Source: Prorocentrum cordatum (Eukaryota; Sar; Dinophyceae; Prorocentrales; Prorocentraceae). From it: a DNA stretch of 64,000 nt. Location of the stretch: NCBI GenBank assembly GCA_963575745.1, contig CAUYUJ010016904.1, positions 861,085 to 925,084 of the forward strand, written 5' to 3'. A model generated the notes under the pieces. That model was given only the letters and a program-made list of their open reading frames with translations. It did not search any database and was not told the DNA's origin. Below, piece after piece: positions 54,291-64,000 of the stretch. The translations under genes were made by a program, and so were the position numbers. Numbering within the stretch: the stretch's first letter is position 1; every line of letters starts with the position of its first letter.

Positions 54291-54720
54291 ACGCGTGTAT
54301 TCTAATAATCCTTGTGCTCGTCTCGACCGCAGCCCCTTCCCCTCCTCAGGCCCTTCTCTACTCGTCTCGCGCCCTGCCTCAACCCGTCTCTGCCCCGATG
54401 CCGCTTCGCAGGCTTCCCCTTTCACTCCGCCTCCAGGCTCGTCATCCAGCCGTCCTCCCTCTGCTTTTCGCGCCCTGCCTTTTGCTTCCGCCCGTGCTCC
54501 CCGCTCGCGCCACGGCGCCGCCGCGTCAGGTTCCGCGCGTGGCCCTATCGGTTGCTTGCCAAGGACGTCGACCCGCAGTCGTTCTATGACGCCAACCGTT
54601 GTTGCTTGGACTCGTGGTTTTCAGAACCATTGATGGAGTCACTTTCATCCGCGGCTGATCTGCAGACTCCCGAGTTCGAGTTGCTGAAGGCGGAGCTCGC
54701 GAGGAAGCGCGCGAAGGCAT
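49961..54720 (+). CDS. Candidate multi-exon gene(s) of unknown function
   Basis: Protein-like stretches separated by low-complexity DNA: 49961-50090 (acidic start, AAMAELTDVEDKP); 50350-50480 (DDQSDDASSDSSS); 50958-51150 (RRAKKLISNLKSRRKIAEAK); 51590-51910 (LIQFAVSCESEPGRKVPWV, TLTQLADIARFWHRDRDG); 52134-52440 (SASVVFASLDQADPVFSFES); 52690-52850 (LYATAFISSLFNMQTNIKMA); 53173-53400 (VHPDLKSKSEEFLRLLNGN, HYCYED); 53579-54118 (SECWFDHMGKNLPAHTRW, GTWPVDGLSHRI); 54530-54720 (RAWPYRLLAKDVDPQSFYD, then stop). Plausible donors include GC after CAG/AAG (51906, 52458) and GTGAGC (54119). It could be one gene or several. I recognise no catalytic motif. Exon limits are approximate and phases were not all reconciled. 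Confidence 0.4.
52440..52690. repeat. GGCCAAGGGCC / GGCCTTGGGCC self-complementary tract
   Basis: Between two candidate exons. Starts GCAAG^GCGCCCGGGG (GC donor-like), then tandem CCAAGGGCCAAGGG words that pair with GGCCTTGGGCC words. A foldback intron is likely. Confidence 0.5.
54233..54290. repeat. CT microsatellite
   Basis: (CT)n inside a pyrimidine-rich presumed intron ahead of the acceptor CGCGTCAG at 54529. Confidence 0.95.
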
Positions 54721-54839
54721 AGCGGGCGCGCATTCTATTTGCCCCCTTCCCCCCCGCAACCTCGCTCGCGATCCGTTCTTGTCCCATTCTGCCCTTGGCC
54801 CCGCGGCCCTTCCGTTTGCTTGGCCCCGACCCCTGCCCG

Positions 54840-55130
54840 ATGCCCGGCCAGGCCACGAACATGATCCTCGAATCCTTGCTGAAGGATTTCAAGGCCTCGT
54901 GCCCCAGGAAGCCTATTGGAAGAGACGCCCAGACCACCCATGCCGAGCGCCAGGTGTTCGCAGGCCACTTGAGGCAGCTATGGAAACGACATTTGGCATT
55001 GGGGAGGACGGTTTGGGGTTGGAAAGCGGGGGGCGTCGGGAAACGGGGTCGGTTCTCATCGTCAGGCCCGACGTGCGATTACGATTCAACGAGGGATGTC
55101 TGCCGGGGTCGGATTCGGACCTTTGATCAG
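54840..55130 (+). CDS. Possible 5' exon of the next gene
   Basis: ATG 54840, MPGQATNMILESLLKDFKAS, then CPRKPIGRDAQTTHAERQVF and HLRQLWKRHLALG; open to 55133. It reads like real protein to about residue 60. The end is unknown. It could be the first exon of the gene at 56026. 55135-55470 shows no gene. Confidence 0.35.
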
Positions 55131-55469
55131 TAGTAGTGGTGGTAGCAGGAGATATTAGTAAGGTGCAGGGCAAGTTAGTTGTAGGTGCAGGGTGCTGTAA
55201 GTGTAGTCGTAGTTGTTCTCATGTAGTGATTCAGCAGAGATGGCGCTCGCGTAGACTTCTTCAGGCTTCGCGCATCCCCAACAGCCCATCCCCAAACAGC
55301 AACGTTTGCGAAGCATACTGACTGTCGTTGTTTTTGGGCGTACCTCCTCCTGCCTTCGCGCACCTCTTCCTGTTCCTCCTACCTCCTACCTCCTTGCACC
55401 TCGTTCTCGTGGGGGGTTGGGGGGAGGACGAGGCGGGGGGGGAGGGGGGGAGGGCGGTGGGAGGAGAGA

Positions 55470-55905
55470 GGGAGATAGCGACGACGACGACGACGACGAC
55501 GGCGATGACCACGGCAACGGCGACGCACCCGACGACGACGACGAAAACGACGACGATGACGATGGCGAAGACGACGACGACGAAGCCGACGACGACGACG
55601 ACGGCGACGGCGGCGACGACGACGTCGCCGACGCGCGAACCATCAAGGCCTTCTGGGCCGTTCGCTCTGAGAGCCTCTTTGGAGGCATCTTGGGGCTATC
55701 CTGGGGCCTTATTGGGGGTACTTTTGAGGCCTCTGGGCCCTTTTGGGGTCTCCGCGGTGCTTCTTGGGGCACTCTTGGTGCTCTTCTGGGGGGTCTTGGG
55801 CGTCTTGGGGCTCTCTTGAGGCTCTTCTTGGGGGGGGGGGTAGGGGGAGGGGGGGGGGTCTGGGAGGTCTCTCGGGGCCATCTTGGAGGCTGCGGCTCAA
55901 ACAAA
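55470..55905. repeat. GACGAC microsatellite followed by CTTGGGG island
   Basis: 55475-55635 is (GAC/GAT)n, read as poly-Asp in one frame. 55655-55900 is a CTTGGGGCTATC / GGGGCCTTATTGGGG island in + orientation. Likely intron before the exon at 56026. Confidence 0.8.
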
Positions 55906-56025
55906 GGGCGCTCCCTACACCACTCACGCCCTAAAGTTGGCCCTAAAGGGCTGGTGGGATTGTTCCCCGGTAGCCTCCGGAGGACTGATGGCCGTAGACG
56001 CGCGGATAGACGTCAGCTTTTGCAG

Positions 56026-57837
56026 GACGGAGTGCCTTTAGCCGGGGTCCGCAAGCCCGCGGCCGCGTCGACTAACTCTGGCGTTGATGAGTTCGACGAG
56101 GCTGGCTTCCAGTTGCCGTCTCTCCCCGAGCCCGCCCGCCCAACGTCGTTCGACGATAACTTGTGGGACACTGCGGAGGAGGTGCCATGGCCTGTCTCAG
56201 AGGACATTTTGACCGAATGCCTCGAGAGAGCCACCCCCAGAGTGCAGCGAGCAGGGGTTCAGAGAAAAGCGCGCACTTGTCGCATCTCGCATGCCGACCG
56301 ACACGTGATACGGGACGCAGGGGATATCCCCGCGGCTCGGCGTTTCCGGCACAGGCATTCGCGCCAGCAGTTGCACCCGGGGCTTTGTTGCACGAGGGAC
56401 GCCGATATATATGACTCGGCGGTCAAGTTAGCGCAGAGCATCGAGCGTTGTTTGCACGCTGGTCTGGAGGGCCGCTACCTTCGCATATTCACCACATTGA
56501 ACACCACGGGCCCATCGTATACAAATTACGCATATCTTGCTCGGGTTCGCCCGAGGCGGTTCCATTCTCAAGTGGCGCATTGTTTTGTGTGGTGCGTCGT
56601 GTCTGTTGAGGACGATGGCCGCGCGGTGTTGCTTCTCGATCAGAAGGTATTCGCAGTGTGGCATTTTGCCACCGTGTTGCATTTGGCAGCAGCCGCTCTG
56701 GGCAACAAGGTCCACGATTTGAGCATTGCCGCGATTGACCACGAGAATGACGGGAGAGGTGGGGTCTTCATCAATGGGGACACGGGCGTTTGGCAAGTGT
56801 GGCCGCAGATGTACACCCCCCCCCCCCGAGGCCGCGAGACCCCCTCGCCGCTTGCGACCCCGAGCCGAAGAGGGCCGCGAAGAGAACGGGCGGCGTCCAG
56901 GTCTCATTCGCACCAACGATCAGACGTCTCACACCATCCCACTCTCCTACTCTCGCCTCTCCCTCGCCTCTCCCCTCACGGCCTCCAACCCTTGCCCTCA
57001 CCTCATCCTCGCCTTTCGTCGCCCCTCATTGCCCCTTGTGAATGCGTCGAGCCTCTTTCTTGGGCCAACGGCCCTCCCCCTCCCCCTCGCGTCCTAATTC
57101 CTTATTCCCTTCGCCATCGTCGGCCTCCACCTGCGCCGGTCTTCTCCAGTCGTCCTCGCCCAGTCTTTTCCAGCCTTCTCCTCCTTATCGGCGTCGGCGC
57201 CCAGGTCGTGGGCCCGCTGGGCGGCCAGCCGCTGCGCCGCCCGCAGCCAGGGGGGGCCGTTGCACCGCCGGCGCCGCCGGCGCCGCCAGGATCCAGCGCT
57301 GGGGGCCTGAGCAGCGATGGCGGCGACAACTCGGATTTCTGGGGCAGCAGCGACGACGGCGGCGGAGGGGGCGGAGGCGGCGAAAAGGGCGACGAGCGCC
57401 CTGGACCCCCTGTAGACGGCGGTGGAGATGGACACGGCGGCCCAAAAGCCAGTAGCAGTAGCAGCAGTAGTTCTTCTAGCTCTAGCGGCAGCAGTAGCTC
57501 TTCCCCAGGGAAGCGCAAGAAAGTGAGACGGGGCGAGAAGTGGCCCCCCGAGTCTAAGAGCTCGCCATTCATGCTAGCACAGGTCTGCTCCAACGGAATT
57601 TTTAAAGGTTGGGGTGCGACTTGCAATTGCCACTCGGGTTCCCTTGCATGTAAGATTAGTCTCCCTTCCATGCCTAACGAGGAAGGCCGTCTTAGGGTCT
57701 TGGGTTGGCTGGTGGAGGGCATGCAGATCCCTTCAGATGCCGACAGGTCGTTGCACGTGCACGGCGTGAGGCCTAAGGCTTTGCCTCTCAGGGCCGAAGC
57801 CGATTTGAAAGCGATTGCGTTGCAGCGTTATCCGTGA
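56026..57837 (+). CDS. Unknown protein, last two exons
   Basis: Exon 56026-56796 begins after TTTTGCAG. It holds acidic FDEAGFQLPSLPEPARP, then GLEGRYLRIFTTLNTTGPSY, AHCFVWCVVSVEDDGRAVLL, KVFAVWHFATVLHLAAAALG and NKVHDLSIAAIDHENDGRGG, a compact folded-looking domain. A 408-bp GT-AG intron (56797-57204, pyrimidine-rich) follows. The final exon 57205-57837 carries Gly/Asp and Ser runs, KRKKVRRGEKWPPESK, then a small Cys/His domain (CSNGIFKGWGATCNCHSGSLACK), and stops at TGA. The basic patch after the Ser run could be a nuclear signal. Family not recognised. The frame is open across the intron, so splicing rests on the splice sites and loss of complexity. Confidence 0.55.
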   Translation, partial: DGVPLAGVRKPAAASTNSGVDEFDEAGFQLPSLPEPARPTSFDDNLWDTAEEVPWPVSEDILTECLERATPRVQRAGVQRKARTCRISHADRHVIRDAGDIPAARRFRHRHSRQQLHPGLCCTRDADIYDSAVKLAQSIERCLHAGLEGRYLRIFTTLNTTGPSYTNYAYLARVRPRRFHSQVAHCFVWCVVSVEDDGRAVLLLDQKVFAVWHFATVLHLAAAALGNKVHDLSIAAIDHENDGRGGVFINGDTGVWQVWPQMYTPPPRGRETPSPLATPSRRGPRRERAASRSHSHQRSDVSHHPTLLLSPLPRLSPHGLQPLPSPHPRLSSPLIAPCECVEPLSWANGPPPPPRVLIPYSLRHRRPPPAPVFSSRPRPVFSSLLLLIGVGAQVVGPLGGQPLRRPQPGGAVAPPAPPAPPGSSAGGLSSDGGDNSDFWGSSDDGGGGGGGGEKGDERPGPPVDGGGDGHGGPKASSSSSSSSSSSSGSSSSSPGKRKKVRRGEKWPPESKSSPFMLAQVCSNGIFKGWGATCNCHSGSLACKISLPSMPNEEGRLRVLGWLVEGMQIPSDADRSLHVHGVRPKALPLRAEADLKAIALQRYP

Positions 57838-58400
57838 TCGCAGCAGTTCAGGGGGGGCACGGGATAGGGGGCACATGGGTGGGGGCGACGCAATCTATGA
57901 GAACATCGCGCCCGCCAGGGCAGACAACCGCAGTTTGGCAAGTGCGCCCGGTGTCAGCGCGCTCGCAGTGTCAGATTGCCCGCAGGCCCGCATTTGCAAG
58001 ACGTTGGTTTCGACGCATGCAGAGCCCACCTCGTCGAGCGAGGGGTGAAGGGCTTTCGCCCCATGCCAGTGAGACCCGCGGTTGAGCTAAATATAGTTTT
58101 CCCTCCTGCTTCCTCCCGGCTCCTCCCCCCTCCCCCCTCTCCCCTGCGTCCTGCCGCCCCCCATCCCGCCGCCGCCGCCGCGGGCCCCGCCCCCCTCCCC
58201 CCGCCCAACCCGCCCCGCCGACCCGTCCAGATCGGGCGCGCGCGGCGCGAACATCGCCAGAACGCAGTCGACGCAATCAAAAGCCCCAGTGCTTGAAGGC
58301 ATTGTTATGCGGGGACGTCGGTCCCCCCGTTTTCCCTTCTCCCTCCTCTTCGCGGGCCCTACTCTCCGAATCCCTCCCCGGACTTGGGAGGGAGGGGAGA

Positions 58401-58515
<115 letters not shown>

Positions 58516-58649
58516 TCCTCTCACACCGTATTTGGAGGCGCAAGGGCCCGCGCGCCCCCCCCGCCCGCTCGCCGCCCGCTTGCCGCTCGGCGCCCACCCT
58601 GCCTCTAGATTCGCCCCACGCCGGCGCAAGGGGGCACTGAGGCAAAGGA

Positions 58650-60375
58650 GAGGACTGGGAAGCGCACAGTGAGTGAGGTTCTTGCTGCTGCTGAAGCTGC
58701 GGCCAAGAAGCAGGAACAGGCTGCCGCCAAGAGAGCCCAGACGATAGCGAGGCGCACGGCGGAGCAGCAGACCTCCAACAAGCATGCGCTGGCGGCTGCG
58801 ATGTCCAGGGGGGCGGGCGGAAACGCCAGCGAGGCCCGCCGCAAGGGTCAGAGACGGAAGGGCGAGGGAAGCCGGAGATGGGGCAGAGAATGTGAATCGG
58901 AGCGGAAGAAGGGGACTGTTGTTTGTTGCTCTGGGTCCGGGTTCTCCACGAGGCTTGTGATAAGCACAAATATCGCTTGGATTTTCATTGGCCACCCCTG
59001 GCTGGCAGCATTGCGGCGAGGAGGAGGAGGAGGAGGAGGAGGAGGTTTGTTGCTCTGGGTCCGGGTTCTCCACGAGGCAAGCACAAATATCGCTTGGATT
59101 TTCATTGGCCACCCCTGGCTGGCAGCATTGCGGTGAGGAGGAGGAGGAGGAGGAGGAGGAGGAGGAGGAGGAGGAGGAGGAGGAGGAGGAAGTTGTTTCA
59201 ACGTGGCAACTCTGAGACTCTTAGTCTTAGTGGCAGGGGGGGGAGGAGGACGAGGAGGTGGAGGAGAAGGAGGAGGAATAGGAGGAATAGGAGGAGGAGG
59301 AGGAGGAGGAGGAGGAGGAGGCCGGTCACTTTTTGCCATTCTCATTGGCAGGAGCCCCCCCCCCTCCCTCGCATCAGCTACGACCCTTCGGCCCTTCGGG
59401 CTCGGGCGAAAGGCCGATGATACCTAGCTCCGGCGAGCGAGGGCGCTGAGGGGAGCGCCCAGTTGGCTTTGGCAGCCTTGGAGCCTCATTCGACCCCCCC
59501 CCCCTGCACTCTTGAATATCCCGGCGCCTCATTTGTTTGAGACATAGTGTTTTTTCTTTCTGCTTATTTGAGGGGGGGGGGGGCGGGGCCCTCGCATTCC
59601 GCCGCCCTGCGCCCAGGCCCCAGAGAAGGACGCGGGCAGCTCGGCCCAGGCAGCGCCCAGCAGCTCGGCCCCGGCGGCCAAGCGGCCAGGGCCTGGCAGC
59701 TTTAAGCCGGCCAGGCCAGGCAGCGTCCAGCAGCTCGGCCCGGCGACGATTAAGGCGGGCAGCTGCAGCGCAGCTGCCCCAGCAGCTGCACCAGCAGCCC
59801 AGCAGCAGCCCAGCAGCCCAGCCCAGCAGCAGCCCAGCCCGGCCCAGCAGCAGCCCGCCGGCTCGCCGCAGGGCGTGAAGGAGGACGAGAAGGTGGACGA
59901 GGAGCTTCCATCTTCGCAGAAGGCGGCAGAGCCATCGGCGGATGGGCCATCGGCCCCGGCAGCCCCGCCCCCGTCCGCAGCGGAGGCCGCCGAGCAGAGC
60001 GAGGAGGGGGGCAAGGCCGCGGAGATGCCCATGGAGGTGGACGGCCAGGGCCAGGGCCAGGAGGGTCAGCGGGGCGAGGCGGATGACGAGGAAGGGCCCG
60101 CGACCCAGCCCGGCTCGCCGCAGTCATGCGCGGCGGCGGCAGCAGGGCGGCAGCAGCAGCAGGCGGCAGCGCAGGACCCAGAGGCGCAGGCTGAGGCTCA
60201 GGACGATCAGGTGGAGCAGATCCTGGCTGCAGAGGTTTCGGCCGATGTCGAGTCCGCGCCTGCCCCTGAGGGTCAGAAGAAGGCGCGCCTCTTGAGGAGG
60301 CAGCCCACGGCCGCGTCTGCGGCGTCAGACCACATCGACTCCATCATGGGCGAGCTGAGTGACGTCGACGAAGAT
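58650..60375 (+). CDS. Candidate exons: helical KRT...AAK segment and Gln/Ala/Pro-rich acidic segment
   Basis: 58650-58860 reads SEVLAAAEAAAKKQEQAAAK then RAQTIARRTAEQQTSNKHAL, a charged helix. 59590-60375 reads Ala/Gln/Pro/Ser-rich disordered protein (AQQQPSSPAQQQPSP), then EDEKVDEELPSSQKAAEPSA and finishes with DHIDSIMGELSDVDEDDG. The ELSDVDED end resembles ELTDVEDK at 50050, so this kind of acidic exon may be shared. They could be 5' exons of the methyltransferase gene downstream. Limits approximate. Confidence 0.4.
58917..59330. repeat. Tandem 105-bp duplication with GGA microsatellites
   Basis: GTTTGTTGCTCTGGGTCCGG ... TATCGCTTGGATTTTCATTG ... GGCTGGCAGCATTGCGG occurs at 58920-59018 and 59046-59136. 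Each copy runs into (GGA)n; more (GGA)n at 59290-59320. Confidence 0.88.
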
Positions 60376-61121
60376 GATGGCACTCGTCACGAATCGGTGA
60401 AGGCATCTTGCATGTCTCGCATTTGCATGGGAAGCGGCAAGGAGCTGACAGGAGGAGAGGGTCCGATGTTAACGAAGTTCTTGACGCTTCGCGCATTCCA
60501 ACCGGCCCATCCAGCCCCCCGCCCCCCCCCTCCCATCATGCTCCTCCCCTTCCTCCCATCCCTCCCCATTCGCCCTCCCCCCTCCCTCTCCATCCCTCTC
60601 ATCCCTCCCCTCCCCCCCCTCCCTCCCATTCATCCGCCTCCTCCGACGACGAACGGCGATCGACGATCGAGCGCGAGTTTTAGATTTTGTTCAAGTAAGC
60701 GTTTCGCTTGAGACATCTCCTAAACAAACGCAGTCGAACGGGTCTCCCTCCTCCTCCTCCTCCTCCTCCTCCTCCTCTTCCTCGTCCTCCTTCTCCTCCC
60801 AGTCCTCCTCCTCGCCCTCCTCCTCCCCCATCCTCCTCCTCCTTCTCCTCCCGCCGCCTTCTCCCCCCCCCCCTCCCCCTCTTCTTCCCCCTCCTTCTCC
60901 CTCATCCCCGCCCCCCCTCCTCCTCCTGGGGGCCTCGATGGGGGGCCTCGAGGGGGGACGCGGTGCGGGCGGGTACTCCAGGCCAGCAGTAAGGTATATC
61001 ATTCTCCCTCTCCTTCTCTGCCCCATGCCCCGCGCCCCTCGCCGCCTCTGAGCATTGCGCCGGGCCATCGGTGGACAGGGGCGGGGCGCGGGGTGGGGGG
61101 GGAAGGGGGGGGGGGGCTGAG
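60376..61121. other. Low-complexity intron-like DNA
   Basis: 60510-60640 C/T-rich, then one inverted copy of the GCGAAACGCT motif (60698-60726), then (TCC)n and CT-rich DNA to 60930. No gene seen. Confidence 0.65.
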
Positions 61122-64000
61122 TCACGCGGCATGCGCTTGCGTGTATTGCGTGTTCTGCCAGGCCACCGACGGCTCATGGCAGTGCTCGTCTTGCTTCCAG
61201 TTCTTCAGCCCAGACGCGTTCGTCTGCAACGCCTGCGGCCGCTACCCCGACGGCCCCCTGGTGGCGCATGACTTCCCCCAGCAGGAGGCTCGGGGGAAAC
61301 GACGACGACGGCGATGGCGATTTCCTGCCACGTCTTCCTCGTCCTCATCCCCCTACTCTTCCGTATCGCCCCATTTCCCAAATCCCTTTTCCTCAATCCT
61401 CTTCCTCCGCCTCTTCCCCCTCCTCCTTCCTCTCTCACGCCTCCCCCCTGCTCCCTCCTCCCTCCTCGTTCATCCCTCCTCCCGCCTTCCACCGTATAAA
61501 CCTCCCCGTCTCTCTATGCCGCCCTTGCCGCCCCCGCCTCATCGCGGGCGCGAGCGCGCCCGGAAGGGGGCCCGGAAGCTGGCCCGGAAGGCGGCCCGGA
61601 AGGTGGCCCGGAAGGTGGCCCGGAAGGTGGCCCGGAAGGTGGCGCGAGCGCGCCGGCGGCGCTCGCGAACGCGCCCGAGCGTCGGGGGCCCCTCCCAGCC
61701 CGGAAGGTGGCCCGGAAGGTGGCCCGGAAGGTGGGTTGACCAAATATTATTCTGAAGCCTGACCAAAAATTATTCCTCGAGCGGGCTCGAGGAATAATAT
61801 GCGGTCAGGCTTCAGAATAATATTTGGTTCACCCCCCCGGAAGTGCACCTTCCAAGGCCCCCCTGGCGCCCCGAGGCTTCAGACGGACTGGCGGCGGCGG
61901 CCGGCCGCGCAGATTTTTTTGCCCGCGCCCGTCGGGGCCCGGAAGGCCGCCCGGAAGTTTCGTCGGGGAGGGGTGGGGAGGAAGGAACGGGGGGAGGAAG
62001 GCTTCCTCGGCCTCCTCATCCCCCTCCTTATCCGCCCTCGCCCGCCTCTTCTTCCTCCCCCCTCCTCCCTCCTCATCCGCCCCCTCCCCGTGCTCCCGCC
62101 TCCCCCGCCCCCCTCTTCTTCGTCCTCATCCGTCCCTCCCCCGTCGTTCTCCCCCTCCTCCCCGCCCCCGCCTCTTTCCTCTGCCGCCCTCCACCATGGC
62201 CCATATCCTCCTCACCCTATCGCCTTCTTTCCTCGCCCTCTTCGTCCCTTTCCCCCTTCGTTGCCCTCCTCGCTTCGCCCATTTGCCAACCCCCCACTTG
62301 CCCGCTGCTCATCCCGCGCCCGCATTCGCCGCCCCCGACCGCCGGCGCCGAAGGAGGGCGCCGACGATCCCATGAAGACGATACTCCAGCAGCTCTGGCA
62401 TCGCTTAGGGCCTGCAGATAAGCTCCGCTTCTCGCAGGGCGCGACCAGCTTGCATCGGGCGTGTGGGGGGGAGTTCACCGTGGGGACTGGCTGCAGTGGC
62501 ACTGATGTTGCGGTCTTATCGTTGGTGGATTTCTTCGGTTTCGTGCGTGGCGAATGCGGGTTGGACATGGCCGTCCAGCACAAATTCAGCTGCGAGAATG
62601 TTCCCTTTAAGCAGGACTTCTTGAAGTGGTTCTTTCCCACGGCCGCCCTCTTCCCCGACCTCAACCTGCTTAACTCTTCGATCACGACTGACGTGGATGA
62701 CACGCCCCAGCGAATTCCACAGGCATTGATGTTCACCTGCGGGATCGAATGTGATTCAATCAGCCCGCGCAACGCCCACAGGAGCGACAACCACGGGTGC
62801 GTGTCGAAGGAGGGCGACGACGCAGAGGAGCAGTCGAAAACAGGCGCCGCAGCTTTTGCGGTTTAAGATCTGCCGGGGCTCAGGGGCCCATGGGGGCGGG
62901 GAGGGGAGGTCGGTCGCGCAGCCGAGTCACTTGCAAGTCCCACCAGGGCCCGGGGGTCCAGGTGGCGGCCCCGACAGGCAGCTGGATGATATTTCGTTTC
63001 GAACATGGAGGGGGGGGGGGGGGGCAGGGCGGGAGGCGGTGGAGGATTGGAGAAGGAGGGCGCTAGGATGTGGATGAGAGAGTGGGATGACGGAGGAGGG
63101 GGGCAAGTCAGGGGGAGGTCAAATGACGCCCCCATCCCCCCTCGCGCCCCCGCCCGCAGGCGGGACAGCCAGGGCATGCATGAGGTGCATCGCCGCGCAC
63201 CACCCGGCGGCGTTTATCATTGAGAACGTTAAGAATTTGTCGGTGAAGCCCTCTGACGGTGGCCCCAGCAATTTGGATTCAATCGTGGCATTGGCCAACG
63301 AAGCGGGCTATTTATGCACGCCGCTCGTGCTCGATGCTTTGGATTACGGCGTGCCTTCCAAGAGAGAGCGGTACTACGTGATCGGAGTGCGCATAGCAGA
63401 TGAGGAGATCTCCCAGCTTGACGACGACTTCGAGGCGCCAGCCTGGCAGCGGGACATGGTGGACATGATCCACGCCATCGCCGGCATCGAAGGCTGCGCG
63501 GCGAAGTGCCCTTGCCCTTGCCCCCCCCCCCCTCCTCACCATGCGGAGCCTTGGCTTTTGGGATCCCCGAGCCCCTCTTAGGCGCTCGGGTTGGCCTCAG
63601 CCCCCCTTCCCCTCTTGCCTCGCCACTCCGCTTCGGGGCTCTGCCATTCCCCCTTTGGAGCCCTCGCTGACCCCTCTCCGTGAACCCTCTCGGGCGTTAG
63701 GCGCAGATCTCCAACCTGGCCCCCCGCGAGTGGTCGCTCCAGCGGCCCCCGGAACGGTTTGAGAGCGTCCCCGGAGTCGTCGCAGGTTGCCCTTTATCGG
63801 CGTTCTTGCTGTCGAACGACGACCCCGCGGTGGCGAGGATGAACAGCGCCCGAAAGGAGGAGTCCGAGTCCAAGCCGAAGACGACGAAGAAGCCCAAGAA
63901 GGAGAAGGATAAGGAGGGGCCCAAGTACAGGTCCGACCACATGGGCTACTACCTGCATGCACATATCGACTATCCTCCCACTTTTCCGGAGGAGTTCCTG
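61122..64000 (+). CDS. Cytosine-5 DNA methyltransferase, partial (runs off the window)
   Basis: Exons 61122-61284, 62354-62843, 63160 to about 63497, and about 63701 to beyond 64000. Exon 1 is a Cys-rich zinc-binding segment (CVYCVFC, CSSC, CNACGRYP). Exon 2 holds the SAM-binding motif I (VGTGCSGTDVAV), FSCENVPFKQDF, and motif IV-like GIECDSIS with the candidate catalytic Cys preceded by Glu where the family usually has Pro. Exon 3 has motif VI (FIIENVKNL) and motif VIII-like GVPSKRERYYVIGV. Exon 4 is open to the window end and Lys-rich in the presumed target-recognition region; motifs IX-X would lie beyond. Introns: GA-AG (61285-62353), GC-AG (62844-63159), last junction uncertain. Methyltransferases of this fold methylate C5 of cytosine in DNA; some dinoflagellate copies are carried by retrotransposons. 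Confidence 0.82.
61555..61735. repeat. 12-bp CCCGGAAGGTGG tandem repeat
   Basis: CCCGGAAGGTGG-like words, with a break at 61650-61700, inside the first methyltransferase intron. In one frame it reads as Ala-Arg-Lys repeats. Confidence 0.9.
61733..61834. mobile_element. Near-perfect 102-bp hairpin (foldback)
   Basis: Arms of about 49 bp around the loop CGGG at 61782-61785. The left arm includes ACCAAATATTATTCTGAAGC and TGACC, then TATTCCTCGAG; the right arm is their inverse. Only a few mismatches. AT-rich interior in GC-rich surroundings; flanked by the CCCGGAAGG repeat and C/G runs. Confidence 0.85.

Noticed and set aside
55475-55635. Poly-Asp protein segment fused to the unknown gene
   Set aside because: Pure GAC/GAT microsatellite followed by a dispersed intronic island; the likely exon starts at an acceptor at 56026.

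Overview
The window is nuclear DNA of a eukaryote, most likely a dinoflagellate. The evidence is spliceosomal introns using GT, GC and GA donors side by side, very repeat-rich introns, a DIRS-like tyrosine-recombinase retrotransposon, a PIF1-helicase relic with treble-clef-like Cys repeats, an intron-split cytosine-5 DNA methyltransferase, and a short sequence resembling the dinoflagellate spliced leader. No rRNA, tRNA or CRISPR was found. Nearly all recognisable coding sequence is on the + strand.

1.8-41.5 kb holds one huge gene, open at both ends: a sensor histidine kinase with at least 15 tandem PAS domains, then HisKA and HATPase_c. Eight exons (1817-2145, 2345-3465, 5351-5728, 9022-10617, 33213-34348, 36500-37140, 37293-38456 region ending at 38446, 41366-41535) keep one frame; joined they give 6525 nt, 2175 codons. 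Its introns are packed with repeats: 90-bp and 93-bp minisatellites, G/T-rich CTTGGGGCCTC islands with a conserved core of about 70 bp, foldback elements, and TIR elements. The 22.6-kb intron 10618-33212 carries a young 8.5-kb DIRS-like retroelement (13623-22148), a segmental duplication (22.65-25.2 kb) and a decayed PIF1-helicase gene (26.1-30.5 kb).

The retroelement has split direct repeats in the order A1-ORFs-B1-A2-B2, a tyrosine recombinase upstream, a CCCH zinc-finger Gag-like protein, and reverse transcriptase/RNase H. The Gag and Pol frames are broken by 50-60-bp GC-AG mini-introns with inverted GGCGCG/CGCGCC ends.

44.8-46.3 kb is a compact unknown gene whose six-exon model closes exactly (777 nt, 258 aa). 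Four of its five introns are foldback structures, and two of those belong to one sequence family. This is the best candidate in the window for an active introner (intron-generating element) system.

47.7-58 kb holds fragments of several intron-rich genes I do not recognise, with pyrimidine-rich introns. 61.1-64.0 kb is the front part of a cytosine-5 DNA methyltransferase gene that runs out of the window, with a Cys-rich zinc-binding exon and a 102-bp hairpin in its intron. The rest is microsatellite and low-complexity DNA.
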